DNA of 12,909 bases from Lachnospiraceae bacterium UBA1251 (lineage in GTDB: Bacteria > Bacillota > Clostridia > Lachnospirales > Lachnospiraceae). Below, in pieces: positions 5,850 to 12,862 of the stretch (the first letter of the stretch is position 1; every line of letters starts with the position of its first letter). A program made the translations under genes and the position numbers. The notes below the pieces were generated by a model. That model had not been told where the DNA came from. It saw nothing but the letters and a program-made list of their open reading frames with translations, and ran no database searches. The DNA lies in NCBI GenBank assembly GCA_002308255.1, contig DBVZ01000058.1:21537-34445 (forward strand), written 5' to 3'.

Positions 5850-7121
5850 ATGGCTTCCAACATCGGACAGGGAACAGAAAAACTGTATTATGCCGACGCC
5901 TATATGCGCAGTTTCGAAGCAGAAGTGATCAGCTGCAGCGAACTGTGCCGGAAGGGAGATCCGGAAGGGGCGCCGCGTTATGCCGTAGTGCTGGACCGGA
6001 CAGCGTTTTTTCCGGAAGAAGGGGGACAGAGCCCCGACAGAGGAACAATAACGCCTGCGGACACGGGGACAGATTCCGGAGGAGTTTCGGACGGGCAGGC
6101 GGAAACGGGCGGGAAGGCAGCAAAAGTCCTTGACGTGCAGATCCGGGAAGGCGTGATTACTCATGTGACGGACCTGCCGTTTAAGGAAGGATCCGCGGTG
6201 CGCGGAGAACTGGATTTCGAACACCGTTTTTCCAATATGCAGCAGCATTCCGCGGAACATATCTTCTCCGGGCTCGTACACAGCCGCTGCGGTTTTGAAA
6301 ATGTCGGCTTCCATCTGAGCGATACGGAAGTGACGATGGATTATTCCGGGGCTTTCACCGAGGAGACGGCTGCGGAACTGGAAATGGAAGTGAACAGGGC
6401 AGTCTGGAAGAACCTGCCGTCCGTGCAGAAGTTCCCGACGGAAGAAGAGCTTGCGGGTATTGCTTACCGCAGCAAGATCGAGATCGACGGCCAGGTGCGC
6501 CTGATCATTTACCCGGGATACGATATCTGTGCCTGCTGTGCGCCGCATGTTGCAAAGACCGGAGAGATCGGTATTTTTAAAGTGATCTCCCTGCAGAATT
6601 ACAAGGGCGGCGTCCGGGTCCATATGCTGGCGGGAAAAAGGGCTTTTGAGTACCTTGCGGCAGAACACGGAATCCTTACGCGGACAGCCAGGTTCCTGTC
6701 AACGTCTGCGGACCTTGTGCCGTCAAGAGTCGAGGCGATGAAGAATGAGGTCTTTGAGACAAAGAAAGCTCTTGCGGCGGCGGAGACGGAACTGCTGGGA
6801 GAGAAGATCCGCAGCATTCCGGAAGAGCAGGAGAATGTCTGCCTGATCACGAAAGGACTGGATTCCGCGAGCATCCGCAATGCGGTCAACGAGCTCATGG
6901 AGCGCCACCGCGGATTCTGCGCCGTGTTTGACGGCGATGACACAGCCGGCTACCGTTACTGTCTCGGATGCGCGGCGGGAGAACCCGTGCGGACGATGCA
7001 GAAGTGCCTGCAGGAGACATTCGGTGCGAAGGGCGGCGGAAAACCGCCGATGATGCAGGGGTCCGTCATGGCGCCGGGCGAAAAGATCGAAAAACTGTTC
7101 CGGGATCTGAAACTGGTCTGA
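5850..7121 (+). CDS. AlaX-type alanyl-tRNA editing protein with DHHA1 domain
   Basis: A 423-residue free-standing relative of the alanyl-tRNA synthetase editing region, expected to hydrolyse serine (or glycine) wrongly attached to tRNA-Ala. Domain order is a beta-barrel with EEGGQSPDRGTI (56-67), then the editing domain with zinc ligands HSAEH (H133, H137) and CCAPH (C229, H233). A helical linker (about 290-325) and a C-terminal DHHA1-like domain with the GGGKPPMMQGS motif (395-405) follow. The length fits the long AlaX form. An odd feature is a Gly/Thr/Asp-rich insert at about residues 68-90, in a turn that is normally short between the first barrel strands. The start follows GAGAGGGA. It ends the larE-tcdA run; the next gene, argS, has its own promoter, giving a small tRNA-quality neighbourhood. 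Confidence 0.9.
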   Translation: MASNIGQGTEKLYYADAYMRSFEAEVISCSELCRKGDPEGAPRYAVVLDRTAFFPEEGGQSPDRGTITPADTGTDSGGVSDGQAETGGKAAKVLDVQIREGVITHVTDLPFKEGSAVRGELDFEHRFSNMQQHSAEHIFSGLVHSRCGFENVGFHLSDTEVTMDYSGAFTEETAAELEMEVNRAVWKNLPSVQKFPTEEELAGIAYRSKIEIDGQVRLIIYPGYDICACCAPHVAKTGEIGIFKVISLQNYKGGVRVHMLAGKRAFEYLAAEHGILTRTARFLSTSADLVPSRVEAMKNEVFETKKALAAAETELLGEKIRSIPEEQENVCLITKGLDSASIRNAVNELMERHRGFCAVFDGDDTAGYRYCLGCAAGEPVRTMQKCLQETFGAKGGGKPPMMQGSVMAPGEKIEKLFRDLKLV

Positions 7122-7157
7122 ACGCACGTAGAGACGGCGGAAGGAAAAACCCGCGGA

Positions 7158-7186
7158 TTGACAAAGCGCTCTCCCCAATTTATGAT
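7158..7186 (+). promoter_or_regulatory. Strong promoter for argS
   Basis: A perfect TTGACA (7158-7163), a 17-base spacer and TATGAT (7181-7186, 5 of 6) make this one of the best promoters in the window. The start point would be near 7193, giving a leader of under 30 bases with AGGAG at 7206-7210. The leader is too short for a T-box, so the gene looks constitutively expressed. Confidence 0.8.
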
Positions 7187-7220
7187 ACAGAATTAAAAAT
7201 ACGGCAGGAGCAAACATATC

Positions 7221-9023
7221 ATGGAAAACCTGATCAAAATACTTGAAAACGAACTGCGCCGCGCTTTTTCCGGAGCAGGATATGACGAGGGGTATGCCAG
7301 GGTCGTGGCATCCAACCGCCCGGATCTGTGCGAATTCCAGTGCAACGGCGCCATGGCTGCGGCTAAGCAGTATCATAAAGCGCCGATCATGATCGCGAAG
7401 GACGTGATCGCCGCACTTTCGGAAAACAATAATACCGCGGAGAACGCCGTGTTCGGGAAAGCGGAAGCAGTGAATCCGGGATTTATCAATCTGGATGTGT
7501 CCCCGGCTTTTCTGGCAGGGTATCTTATGCAGATGGCGTCAGATCCCCGGACCGGGATCACGCAGGCAGAAAGCCCCCGGAAGATCATCATCGACTACGG
7601 CGGACCGAACGTCGCAAAGCCGCTGCATGTCGGCCATCTGCGTTCGGCGATCATCGGGGAATGCTTAAAGAGACTCGGACGGGCCCTGGGGCATGAAGTG
7701 ATCGGCGACGTGCATCTGGGAGACTGGGGGCTGCAGATGGGGCTTCTCATCACGGAAATGCAGGAGCGCAGGCCGGATCTTCCGTATTTTGACGAGAGTT
7801 ATGACGGCGAATACCCGGAAGAGCCGCCCTTCACGCTTTCCGAGCTCGAGGAGATGTATCCCGCAGCTTCCGCAAGATCGAAAACCGATGAAGAATACAG
7901 GGAGAAGGCGCTTGCGGCAACACAGGCCCTTCAGGCGGGACGCCGCGGCTACCGTGCGTTCTGGAAACATATCGTCACGGTCTCCGTAGCGGACCTCAAG
8001 GCGAATTATGAGAATCTGAATGTCCATTTCGACCTCTGGAAGGGTGAGGCGGACGTGCAGCCCTATATTCCGGATATGATCGCTGATTTTGAAGCGCGCG
8101 GCATCGCGCATGCCGACCAGGGAGCGCTCATTGTCGATGTCGCGGAGGAGAGCGATACCAAGGAGATCCCGCCATGCATTGTCCGGAAATCCGACGGTGC
8201 GGCGCTCTACGCAACGACCGATCTTGCGACGATCCTGGAACGACAGATGCTTTATGCGCCGGACGAGCTCATTTACCTCACCGATAAGCGCCAGGAAATG
8301 CACTTTGTGCAGGTCTTCCGCGTCGCGAAAAAAGCAGACCTGGTACCGGAACATGTGAAACTGAGGCATCTTGGATTCGGCACCATGAACGGAAAAGACG
8401 GGAAACCGTTCAAGACACGCGAGGGCGGCGTCATGCGTCTCGAGTATCTCATCCGGGATATCAACGAAGAGATGGAGAGAAAGATCCTCGAGAACCGGAA
8501 CGTCCGGGAGGAAGATGCGGAAGAAACTGCCCGCATCGTGGGACTGGCTGCGCTGAAATACGGGGACCTGTCCAATCAGGCGACGAAAGACTACATATTT
8601 GATATAGAGAAGTTTACGTCATTTGAGGGGAATACCGGCCCCTATATCCTTTATACGATCGTACGGATCAAATCGATCCTGGAAAAATACGAAAATGAAA
8701 CCGCCGGAAAAGGAGAGAACGGAAAGACAGCCGAAGAGGAAATTCTACCGCCGAAGAGTGCCGCGGAAAAGAAACTGATGCTGTCATTGACCGGATTCGG
8801 AGAGGTTCTGGCAGGTGCTTTCGAAGATCTGATGCCGCACCGGATCTGTCAGTTTATTTATGAACTGGCAAATGCGTTCAATTCTTTCTATCATGAAACC
8901 AAGATCCTCGCGGAAGAAGACGCGGTGCAGCAGGCATCCTGGATCGCACTTCTGAGGCTGGTGAAAAACGTGATGGAGAAAGGAATCGACATTCTCGGAT
9001 TTGAAGCGCCGGAACATATGTGA
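7221..9023 (+). CDS. argS: Arginyl-tRNA synthetase
   Basis: A 600-residue class I synthetase that charges tRNA-Arg with arginine. The N-terminal Add-1 domain (about 1-115) is followed by the catalytic core with PNVAKPLHVGHLRSA, where HVGH (136-139) is the HIGH signature. GDVHLGDWGLQMG (162-174) is typical of ArgRS and binds arginine and ATP. The second signature is a diverged KMSKS written FKTR (397-400), a common state in bacterial ArgRS. The helical anticodon-binding DALR domain fills the C-terminus, with HRICQFIYELANAFNSFY, and the protein ends in APEHM as many family members do with a terminal methionine. The length is normal for the clade. Residues about 490-515 form a charged Lys/Glu/Gly linker. 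The ATG at 7221 lies 10 bases after AGGAG. Confidence 0.97.
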   Translation: MENLIKILENELRRAFSGAGYDEGYARVVASNRPDLCEFQCNGAMAAAKQYHKAPIMIAKDVIAALSENNNTAENAVFGKAEAVNPGFINLDVSPAFLAGYLMQMASDPRTGITQAESPRKIIIDYGGPNVAKPLHVGHLRSAIIGECLKRLGRALGHEVIGDVHLGDWGLQMGLLITEMQERRPDLPYFDESYDGEYPEEPPFTLSELEEMYPAASARSKTDEEYREKALAATQALQAGRRGYRAFWKHIVTVSVADLKANYENLNVHFDLWKGEADVQPYIPDMIADFEARGIAHADQGALIVDVAEESDTKEIPPCIVRKSDGAALYATTDLATILERQMLYAPDELIYLTDKRQEMHFVQVFRVAKKADLVPEHVKLRHLGFGTMNGKDGKPFKTREGGVMRLEYLIRDINEEMERKILENRNVREEDAEETARIVGLAALKYGDLSNQATKDYIFDIEKFTSFEGNTGPYILYTIVRIKSILEKYENETAGKGENGKTAEEEILPPKSAAEKKLMLSLTGFGEVLAGAFEDLMPHRICQFIYELANAFNSFYHETKILAEEDAVQQASWIALLRLVKNVMEKGIDILGFEAPEHM

Positions 9024-9071
9024 CGGACGGGGGATTCATCAAAAATTCACTAAATGTCGGGGATCTATTCG

Positions 9072-9100
9072 TTGCATCCGTATCGTAAATATGGTATGTT
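9072..9100 (+). promoter_or_regulatory. Promoter for the folT-folC transcript
   Basis: TTGCAT (9072-9077), a 17-base spacer and TATGTT (9095-9100) give 4 of 6 matches at each box. Transcription would begin near 9107, about 19 bases before the first paired element of the riboswitch. No terminator-like hairpin with a T run was seen between the argS stop and this promoter. Confidence 0.6.
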
Positions 9101-9125
9101 GAGAGCAGCAATACAACAGTTTTTG

Positions 9126-9224
9126 GCAGAGTAGGTGCCGATGCGTAAAGTGTCCGCCGGACAGGGAGTTGCCGGAGGAACGAAAGCTGAAGAGCTTGCG
9201 GTATCGGTTTCCGCATCCCGCTGC
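9126..9224 (+). promoter_or_regulatory. Tetrahydrofolate (THF) riboswitch aptamer
   Basis: The RNA matches the known THF riboswitch in order and sequence blocks: GAGTAGG, then ATGCGTaAAGTG, a GGGA-containing loop, AACGAAAGC, and the 3' CCGCATCC block. P1 pairs GCAG (9126-9129) with CTGC (9221-9224). P2 pairs GCCGAT (9137-9142) with ATCGGT (9203-9208), with one G-U. P3 pairs TCCGCCGG (9153-9160) with CCGGAGGA (9172-9179), with one mismatch. P4 pairs AAGCT (9184-9188) with AGCTT (9193-9197) around GAAG. The P3 loop GGGA (9164-9167) can pair with TCCC (9216-9219), the expected pseudoknot. Its place before folT and folC fits: reduced folate binding should lower folate uptake. Confidence 0.93.
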
Positions 9225-9238
9225 TGCATATCGGGTTT

Positions 9239-9277
9239 AACCTCCTTATGTAGTAAGGATACTGCAGGAAGGAGGTT
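9239..9277 (+). promoter_or_regulatory. Riboswitch expression platform: alternating RBS-sequestering hairpins
   Basis: AACCTCCTT (9239-9247) is perfectly complementary over 9 bases to AAGGAGGTT (9269-9277), which is the folT ribosome site. A competing hairpin pairs CCTTA (9244-9248) with TAAGG (9254-9258) and would free that site. The two cannot form together. GCAG (9264-9267) can also pair with the 3' strand of aptamer P1, offering a link between ligand binding and this choice. There is no T run, so control appears translational, not by termination. Confidence 0.75.
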
Positions 9278-9282
9278 TTATT

Positions 9283-9831
9283 ATGTCCGGAACAAAGAGA
9301 AAACTCACGATTCAGCAGATCACGATCAACGCGATGCTCGCGGCAGTCTGCGCGGTCCTCGGCTACTTTGAAATCAATACGATGAATCTGAAACTCTCTT
9401 TCGAGAGCTTTCCCGTGATTCTGGCGGGAATGATGTTCGGGCCTCTTAACGGTGCTCTGGTGGGAGGCATCGGAACCCTGATCGGGCAGATGGTCAAGTT
9501 CGGTCTGGAGCTCAGCACGCCGCTGTGGGTCATCCCCTATATCATCGTCGGATGGGTGGTCGGTCTTTACGCGAAGAAAGCCACTTTTAACAATTCCACG
9601 AAGGAGATCCGGTTCATTATGTTCGGATCGGAGCTTCTCGTATTTATCCTGAACAGGATCTCGCTGTTTTTCTACAGCAAACTTCTTTTCGGCGCGTTCT
9701 CCCTCGCTTTTGTGACGGGAACGATGCTGCCGAGACTCGGCATCGCTATTGCGAAAGGACTGGCTTACAGCATCATTACGCCGACGATCCTGAGAAGGCT
9801 CTCCTCGATCACGCATAACGGAGGAAGATAA
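9283..9831 (+). CDS. folT: Folate-specific ECF transporter S component (FolT)
   Basis: A 182-residue, very hydrophobic membrane protein with about six predicted helices, the size and pattern of ECF-type S components. These bind the vitamin and dock on a shared energising module (EcfA, EcfA', EcfT). The first helix holds small-residue AxxxA spacing (A17-A21, A20-A24) of the kind used to contact EcfT. The middle carries ILAGMMFGPLNGALVGGIGTLIGQ (about 46-69), typical of S components. The folate assignment rests mainly on context: a THF riboswitch upstream and folC 5 bases downstream. No ATPase or EcfT gene is in the window, as expected for group II ECF systems, where the module is encoded elsewhere. 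The ATG at 9283 follows a strong AAGGAGG site that the leader can hide. Confidence 0.88.
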   Translation: MSGTKRKLTIQQITINAMLAAVCAVLGYFEINTMNLKLSFESFPVILAGMMFGPLNGALVGGIGTLIGQMVKFGLELSTPLWVIPYIIVGWVVGLYAKKATFNNSTKEIRFIMFGSELLVFILNRISLFFYSKLLFGAFSLAFVTGTMLPRLGIAIAKGLAYSIITPTILRRLSSITHNGGR

Positions 9832-9836
9832 AGATC

Positions 9837-11114
9837 ATGACGATGCAGGAAGTACTCGACTACGTCAATACTTATGTCTGGAGCACATTCCGCCTCGGGC
9901 TGGAACGGACGGAGGAACTTCTTCACAGGCTGGGAGATCCCCAGAAACAGCTGAAATTCATTCACGTGGCGGGAACCAACGGAAAAGGCAGCATCTGTGC
10001 CATGACCGAACGGATCCTGCGGGAAGCGGGATACCGCACGGGATTCTATCCCTCCCCGGAGATCGAGACCTTCACGGAGCGGATCCGCGTGAACGGCGAA
10101 TACATTCCCGAAGCGGATCTCACGCGGATCACGGAAATCGTTGCACGGGAAGCGGACGCCATGGAAGATCATCCGAGCCAGTTCGAACTTGTCACGGCAA
10201 TCGGGCTTGTTTATTTCGCGGAGCGCAAATGCGACTTCACCGTGCTGGAAGTGGGCATGGGAGGCGCACTTGATTCCACAAATGTCATAGATGCCCCGGA
10301 AGTGGCGGTCCTGACGAATATCGGACTCGATCACACGGACTATCTCGGGGATACTATTGAGAAGATCGCTGCGACAAAGTGCGGGATCATTAAGCCCGGA
10401 TCGTCTGTGGTCAGTTATGCAAGCGAACCGGCAGCGATGAAAGTGATCAGGGAAGTGTGCGCGGAAAAGGGAGACCGGCTCTATGAGTCACCGTCACCCG
10501 AGCCCCTTTCCCACGACCTTGGAGGACAGAGGTTCCGCTGCGGCGGGCAGGAATATGAACTCGCTCTTTTAGGAGCACACCAGCTCCGGAACGCGGCAGC
10601 GGTCCTGGCTGTCGTGGAAGCGCTGCGGGACCGCGGATATACGATCCCGGAAGAAGCGGTGCGGAAAGGGTTCGCGAAAGTCGAATGGCCGGTCCGATTT
10701 GAGGTGCTTTGCAAAGATCCGGTTTTTGTTCTGGACGGCGGACACAATCCGCAGTGCGCGGAGGCGCTGGTGGAGAACATCGAGGCGTATCTTCCGCGGG
10801 AGCTGACTTTCCTGATCGGAATGCTGGCGGACAAGGATTACCGCCGGGTACTGGAACTGCTTGCACCGTACGGGGCAAACTACATCTGCATCACGCCGGA
10901 CAGTCCGAGAGCGCTTCGCGGTTCCGAACTGGCAGAAGTGATCAGAGAGGAAAAAAAGGGCGGGAAATTCCCGGGAATCATAACAAGTTTTGAAAATATT
11001 GAAGACGCGGTCCGTGCCGCCGTGGAATGCGGCAGACCGGTGGTCGCCTTCGGGTCCCTCTATTCGGCGGGAAAGATCCGGCGGCTCTTCCGGGAAATGT
11101 TTCTCTCCGAATAA
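9837..11114 (+). CDS. folC: Folylpolyglutamate synthase / dihydrofolate synthase (FolC)
   Basis: A 425-residue Mur-ligase-fold enzyme that adds glutamate to folates with ATP, trapping them in the cell, and may also make dihydrofolate from dihydropteroate. The P-loop GTNGKGS is at 46-52. The SPEIETFTERIRVNG stretch follows as the folate-binding loop, with SPxI as in Gram-positive enzymes. Then come LEVGMGGALDSTN, LTNIGLDHTDYLG (the Mur-type metal and ATP site), and GAHQLRNAA and LDGGHNP in the C-terminal half. The length is usual for the family. The ATG at 9837 is preferred over the one at 9843 because it is nearer the GGAGG at about 9820-9824, inside the end of folT. The 5-base gap to folT means shared riboswitch control at the message level and perhaps coupled translation. 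Confidence 0.95.
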   Translation: MTMQEVLDYVNTYVWSTFRLGLERTEELLHRLGDPQKQLKFIHVAGTNGKGSICAMTERILREAGYRTGFYPSPEIETFTERIRVNGEYIPEADLTRITEIVAREADAMEDHPSQFELVTAIGLVYFAERKCDFTVLEVGMGGALDSTNVIDAPEVAVLTNIGLDHTDYLGDTIEKIAATKCGIIKPGSSVVSYASEPAAMKVIREVCAEKGDRLYESPSPEPLSHDLGGQRFRCGGQEYELALLGAHQLRNAAAVLAVVEALRDRGYTIPEEAVRKGFAKVEWPVRFEVLCKDPVFVLDGGHNPQCAEALVENIEAYLPRELTFLIGMLADKDYRRVLELLAPYGANYICITPDSPRALRGSELAEVIREEKKGGKFPGIITSFENIEDAVRAAVECGRPVVAFGSLYSAGKIRRLFREMFLSE

Positions 11115-11170
11115 AAAGGGGCTGCATCGAATCATTTACGTAAAAAACATACAGAAAGGACAATACTGTT

Positions 11171-12724
11171 TTGTGGAGAACGATTCTATTTGATCTGGAC
11201 GGAACACTGGTCGACTCCACCGAAGGCATGGTGAGAAGCGTTCAGAACGCCTTGTATTCGGTGGGAAAGACGGAGACGGACATGCGGAATCTGCGCCGTT
11301 TCATCGGTCCTCCGCTCCGGCAGGCCTTCCGAGAGTACGCCTCCCTTACGGAAGAAGAAGCGGACCGTGCGGCAGAGGCATACCGCGCGTTTTACAATAC
11401 ACAGGGAATGTATATCGCTTCGGCCTATCCGATGGTGCGGGAGATGCTTTATGCCCTGAAAAGGGCGGGAATGACACTGGGTGCGGTAACATCGAAGGAG
11501 ACGGCACAGGCTGTGCGCACGCTGCAGGATCTGCAGCTCGCGCAGTTTTTTGACGTGATCATCGGATGCAGGCCGGACGAAACGGACGTGCCCAAGGGAG
11601 CCCTGATCGAGCAGGCGCTCACGGTGCTCGGCAGGCAGAATGCCAGAGAAGAAGTCGTATTCGCCGGAGACCGCTTTTATGACATGCAGGCTGCCCGGGG
11701 AGCCGGGATCGGCGCGGTCGGCGCCGCGTACGGCTACGGGAGCGCGGAGGAACTGATCGACAGCGGTGCGGGCTGCGTCGCGGGAAATGTGACCGAACTT
11801 GCCAGGATCCTTCTTCGCGGCGGGCAGCCGGTCCGCCGGGGAAATGCGGGAGCGCCGGTGACGTTCGGACAGAAGTTCCTGCAGATCCTGATCCCGCTCC
11901 TCATCTGGTTCGGGATCACCAATATCATCTCCGCGATCGGGGGAGCCGTGTACGGCGTGATCAAAGTCGGAGAGTACGCTTCCTCCGGCCAGGACATCTC
12001 CAATGCCGGACAGGCGATCCTTCAGGAGCTGATGAATTCGGATATTGCCGCGCTCAACATGATCCTGTCCGGGATCGGCAGTCTGGTCTCGATTCCGGTC
12101 ATGTTCGCGATCTTTAAGAAAGATACGCTCCGGATGACCGGAAAGAAGACATCTCTGCGCGCGGAGAAGAAGCCGGGCTGGTTCAATGCTCTGACGGCTT
12201 TATTCATGGGATTCGGCATTTCCGTTACGATCAATATCATCATCGCGGTTACTCCCATCGGGGAGTGGATGTACGAAATGAATCCGGACCGCTACGACAT
12301 GCTGAGCAGCCTGCCGCCGTGGGGAATGTTTATCGTGACCTGTCTGCTCGCGCCGATTTTGGAAGAACTGCTCTTCCGGGCAGTGATCTTCCGGAGAATG
12401 AGACAGTTTACCGGCTATATGACCGCGGCATTTGTTTCGGCTCTGCTGTTCGGGATTGTTCATTTCGACGTCGTGACGGGAATCGCCGCGTTTATTATCG
12501 GTGTGATCATGGCAATGCTTTATGAGTACACCGGCAGTATTTTCACATCGATGCTTTTCCATTTCGGATTCAATCTGTATTCGGTCGTGATCGAGCTCCT
12601 GCATCTGGAGGAAATGCCGGAACAGCAGCAGTATACCGCGATTCTCATCATTCTTGCCGCAGGCGTGCTCATGACCGCCGCAAGCCTGTTCGTTTTCCTG
12701 AAGAAGAACAGGAATCAGGCTTGA
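11171..12724 (+). CDS. Fusion of HAD phosphatase and CPBP intramembrane metalloprotease
   Basis: A 517-residue protein with two halves. Residues 1-215 are a phosphoglycolate phosphatase-like HAD hydrolase with all catalytic motifs: DLDGT (8-12), VTSK (106-109), K142 and GDRFYD (166-171). After a short Gly/Arg/Pro linker (215-232), residues 235-510 form about eight membrane helices with CPBP (CAAX/Abi) protease motifs: LEELLFR (E398, E399, R403), FGIVHF (H431) and HFGFN (H464, N468). Both active sites look intact. The start is a TTG at 11171, 10 bases after AAAGGA; no ATG or GTG lies in frame nearby. The frame is continuous across the joint, with no internal ribosome site or stop. It lies 56 bases after folC without an obvious promoter, so is probably read from the folT promoter. 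Substrates of both halves are unknown. Confidence 0.88.
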   Translation: MWRTILFDLDGTLVDSTEGMVRSVQNALYSVGKTETDMRNLRRFIGPPLRQAFREYASLTEEEADRAAEAYRAFYNTQGMYIASAYPMVREMLYALKRAGMTLGAVTSKETAQAVRTLQDLQLAQFFDVIIGCRPDETDVPKGALIEQALTVLGRQNAREEVVFAGDRFYDMQAARGAGIGAVGAAYGYGSAEELIDSGAGCVAGNVTELARILLRGGQPVRRGNAGAPVTFGQKFLQILIPLLIWFGITNIISAIGGAVYGVIKVGEYASSGQDISNAGQAILQELMNSDIAALNMILSGIGSLVSIPVMFAIFKKDTLRMTGKKTSLRAEKKPGWFNALTALFMGFGISVTINIIIAVTPIGEWMYEMNPDRYDMLSSLPPWGMFIVTCLLAPILEELLFRAVIFRRMRQFTGYMTAAFVSALLFGIVHFDVVTGIAAFIIGVIMAMLYEYTGSIFTSMLFHFGFNLYSVVIELLHLEEMPEQQQYTAILIILAAGVLMTAASLFVFLKKNRNQA

Positions 12725-12749
12725 CGATGGGAAATGCTGATGTTATAAT
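12721..12749 (+). promoter_or_regulatory. Strong promoter for rpsB
   Basis: TTGACG (12721-12726, 5 of 6), a 17-base spacer and a perfect TATAAT (12744-12749). The -35 box contains the TGA stop codon (12722-12724) of the phosphatase-protease gene. The start point would be near 12756, giving a leader of about 107 bases. Confidence 0.82.
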
Positions 12750-12776
12750 CAGCGATGCTGTAAAAATAAGGAAACA

Positions 12777-12835
12777 CATATGTGGATTTGGATATCCGGT
12801 GCCGCGAATGCGGTCTTATCCAACGGAAGCATATG
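12777..12835 (+). ncRNA. Structured leader of rpsB, possible ribosomal-protein autoregulation
   Basis: Three nested helices can form: CATATG (12777-12782) with CATATG (12830-12835), TTGGATA (12788-12794) with TATCCAA (12817-12823), and CCGC (12802-12805) with GCGG (12810-12813) around a GAAT loop. Such a bulged long hairpin before a ribosomal-protein gene suggests feedback by S2, as known in other bacteria, but I cannot match it to a named family. It ends 27 bases before the start codon and 15 bases before AGGAG (12851-12855). No terminator T run is visible. Confidence 0.55.
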
Positions 12836-12862
12836 GGAGAACAACCAAAAAGGAGAAGAAAC

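Noticed and set aside
5826..6668. 280-codon minus-strand frame opposite the alanyl-tRNA editing gene
   Set aside because: It starts within the coding region of the editing protein, whose zinc ligands are intact on the plus strand. Composition is rich in Arg, Phe and His without domains.
8406..8420. Loss of the KMSKS motif in arginyl-tRNA synthetase
   Set aside because: Many bacterial ArgRS enzymes have a diverged KMSKS of this kind, so FKTR is normal and not a sign of decay.
9135..9371. 78-codon plus-strand frame that starts inside the THF riboswitch
   Set aside because: Its start is in the aptamer P2 region and it overlaps folT in another frame. The RNA structure explains this sequence better.
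8878..9816. 312-codon minus-strand frame spanning the end of argS, the riboswitch and folT
   Set aside because: It would run antisense through a well-supported riboswitch and a membrane protein gene, and its product is highly charged without motifs.
10051..10086. SPEIETFTERI in place of the SPHL folate-loop motif of E. coli FolC
   Set aside because: Gram-positive FolC proteins commonly have SPxI here, so this is ordinary family variation.
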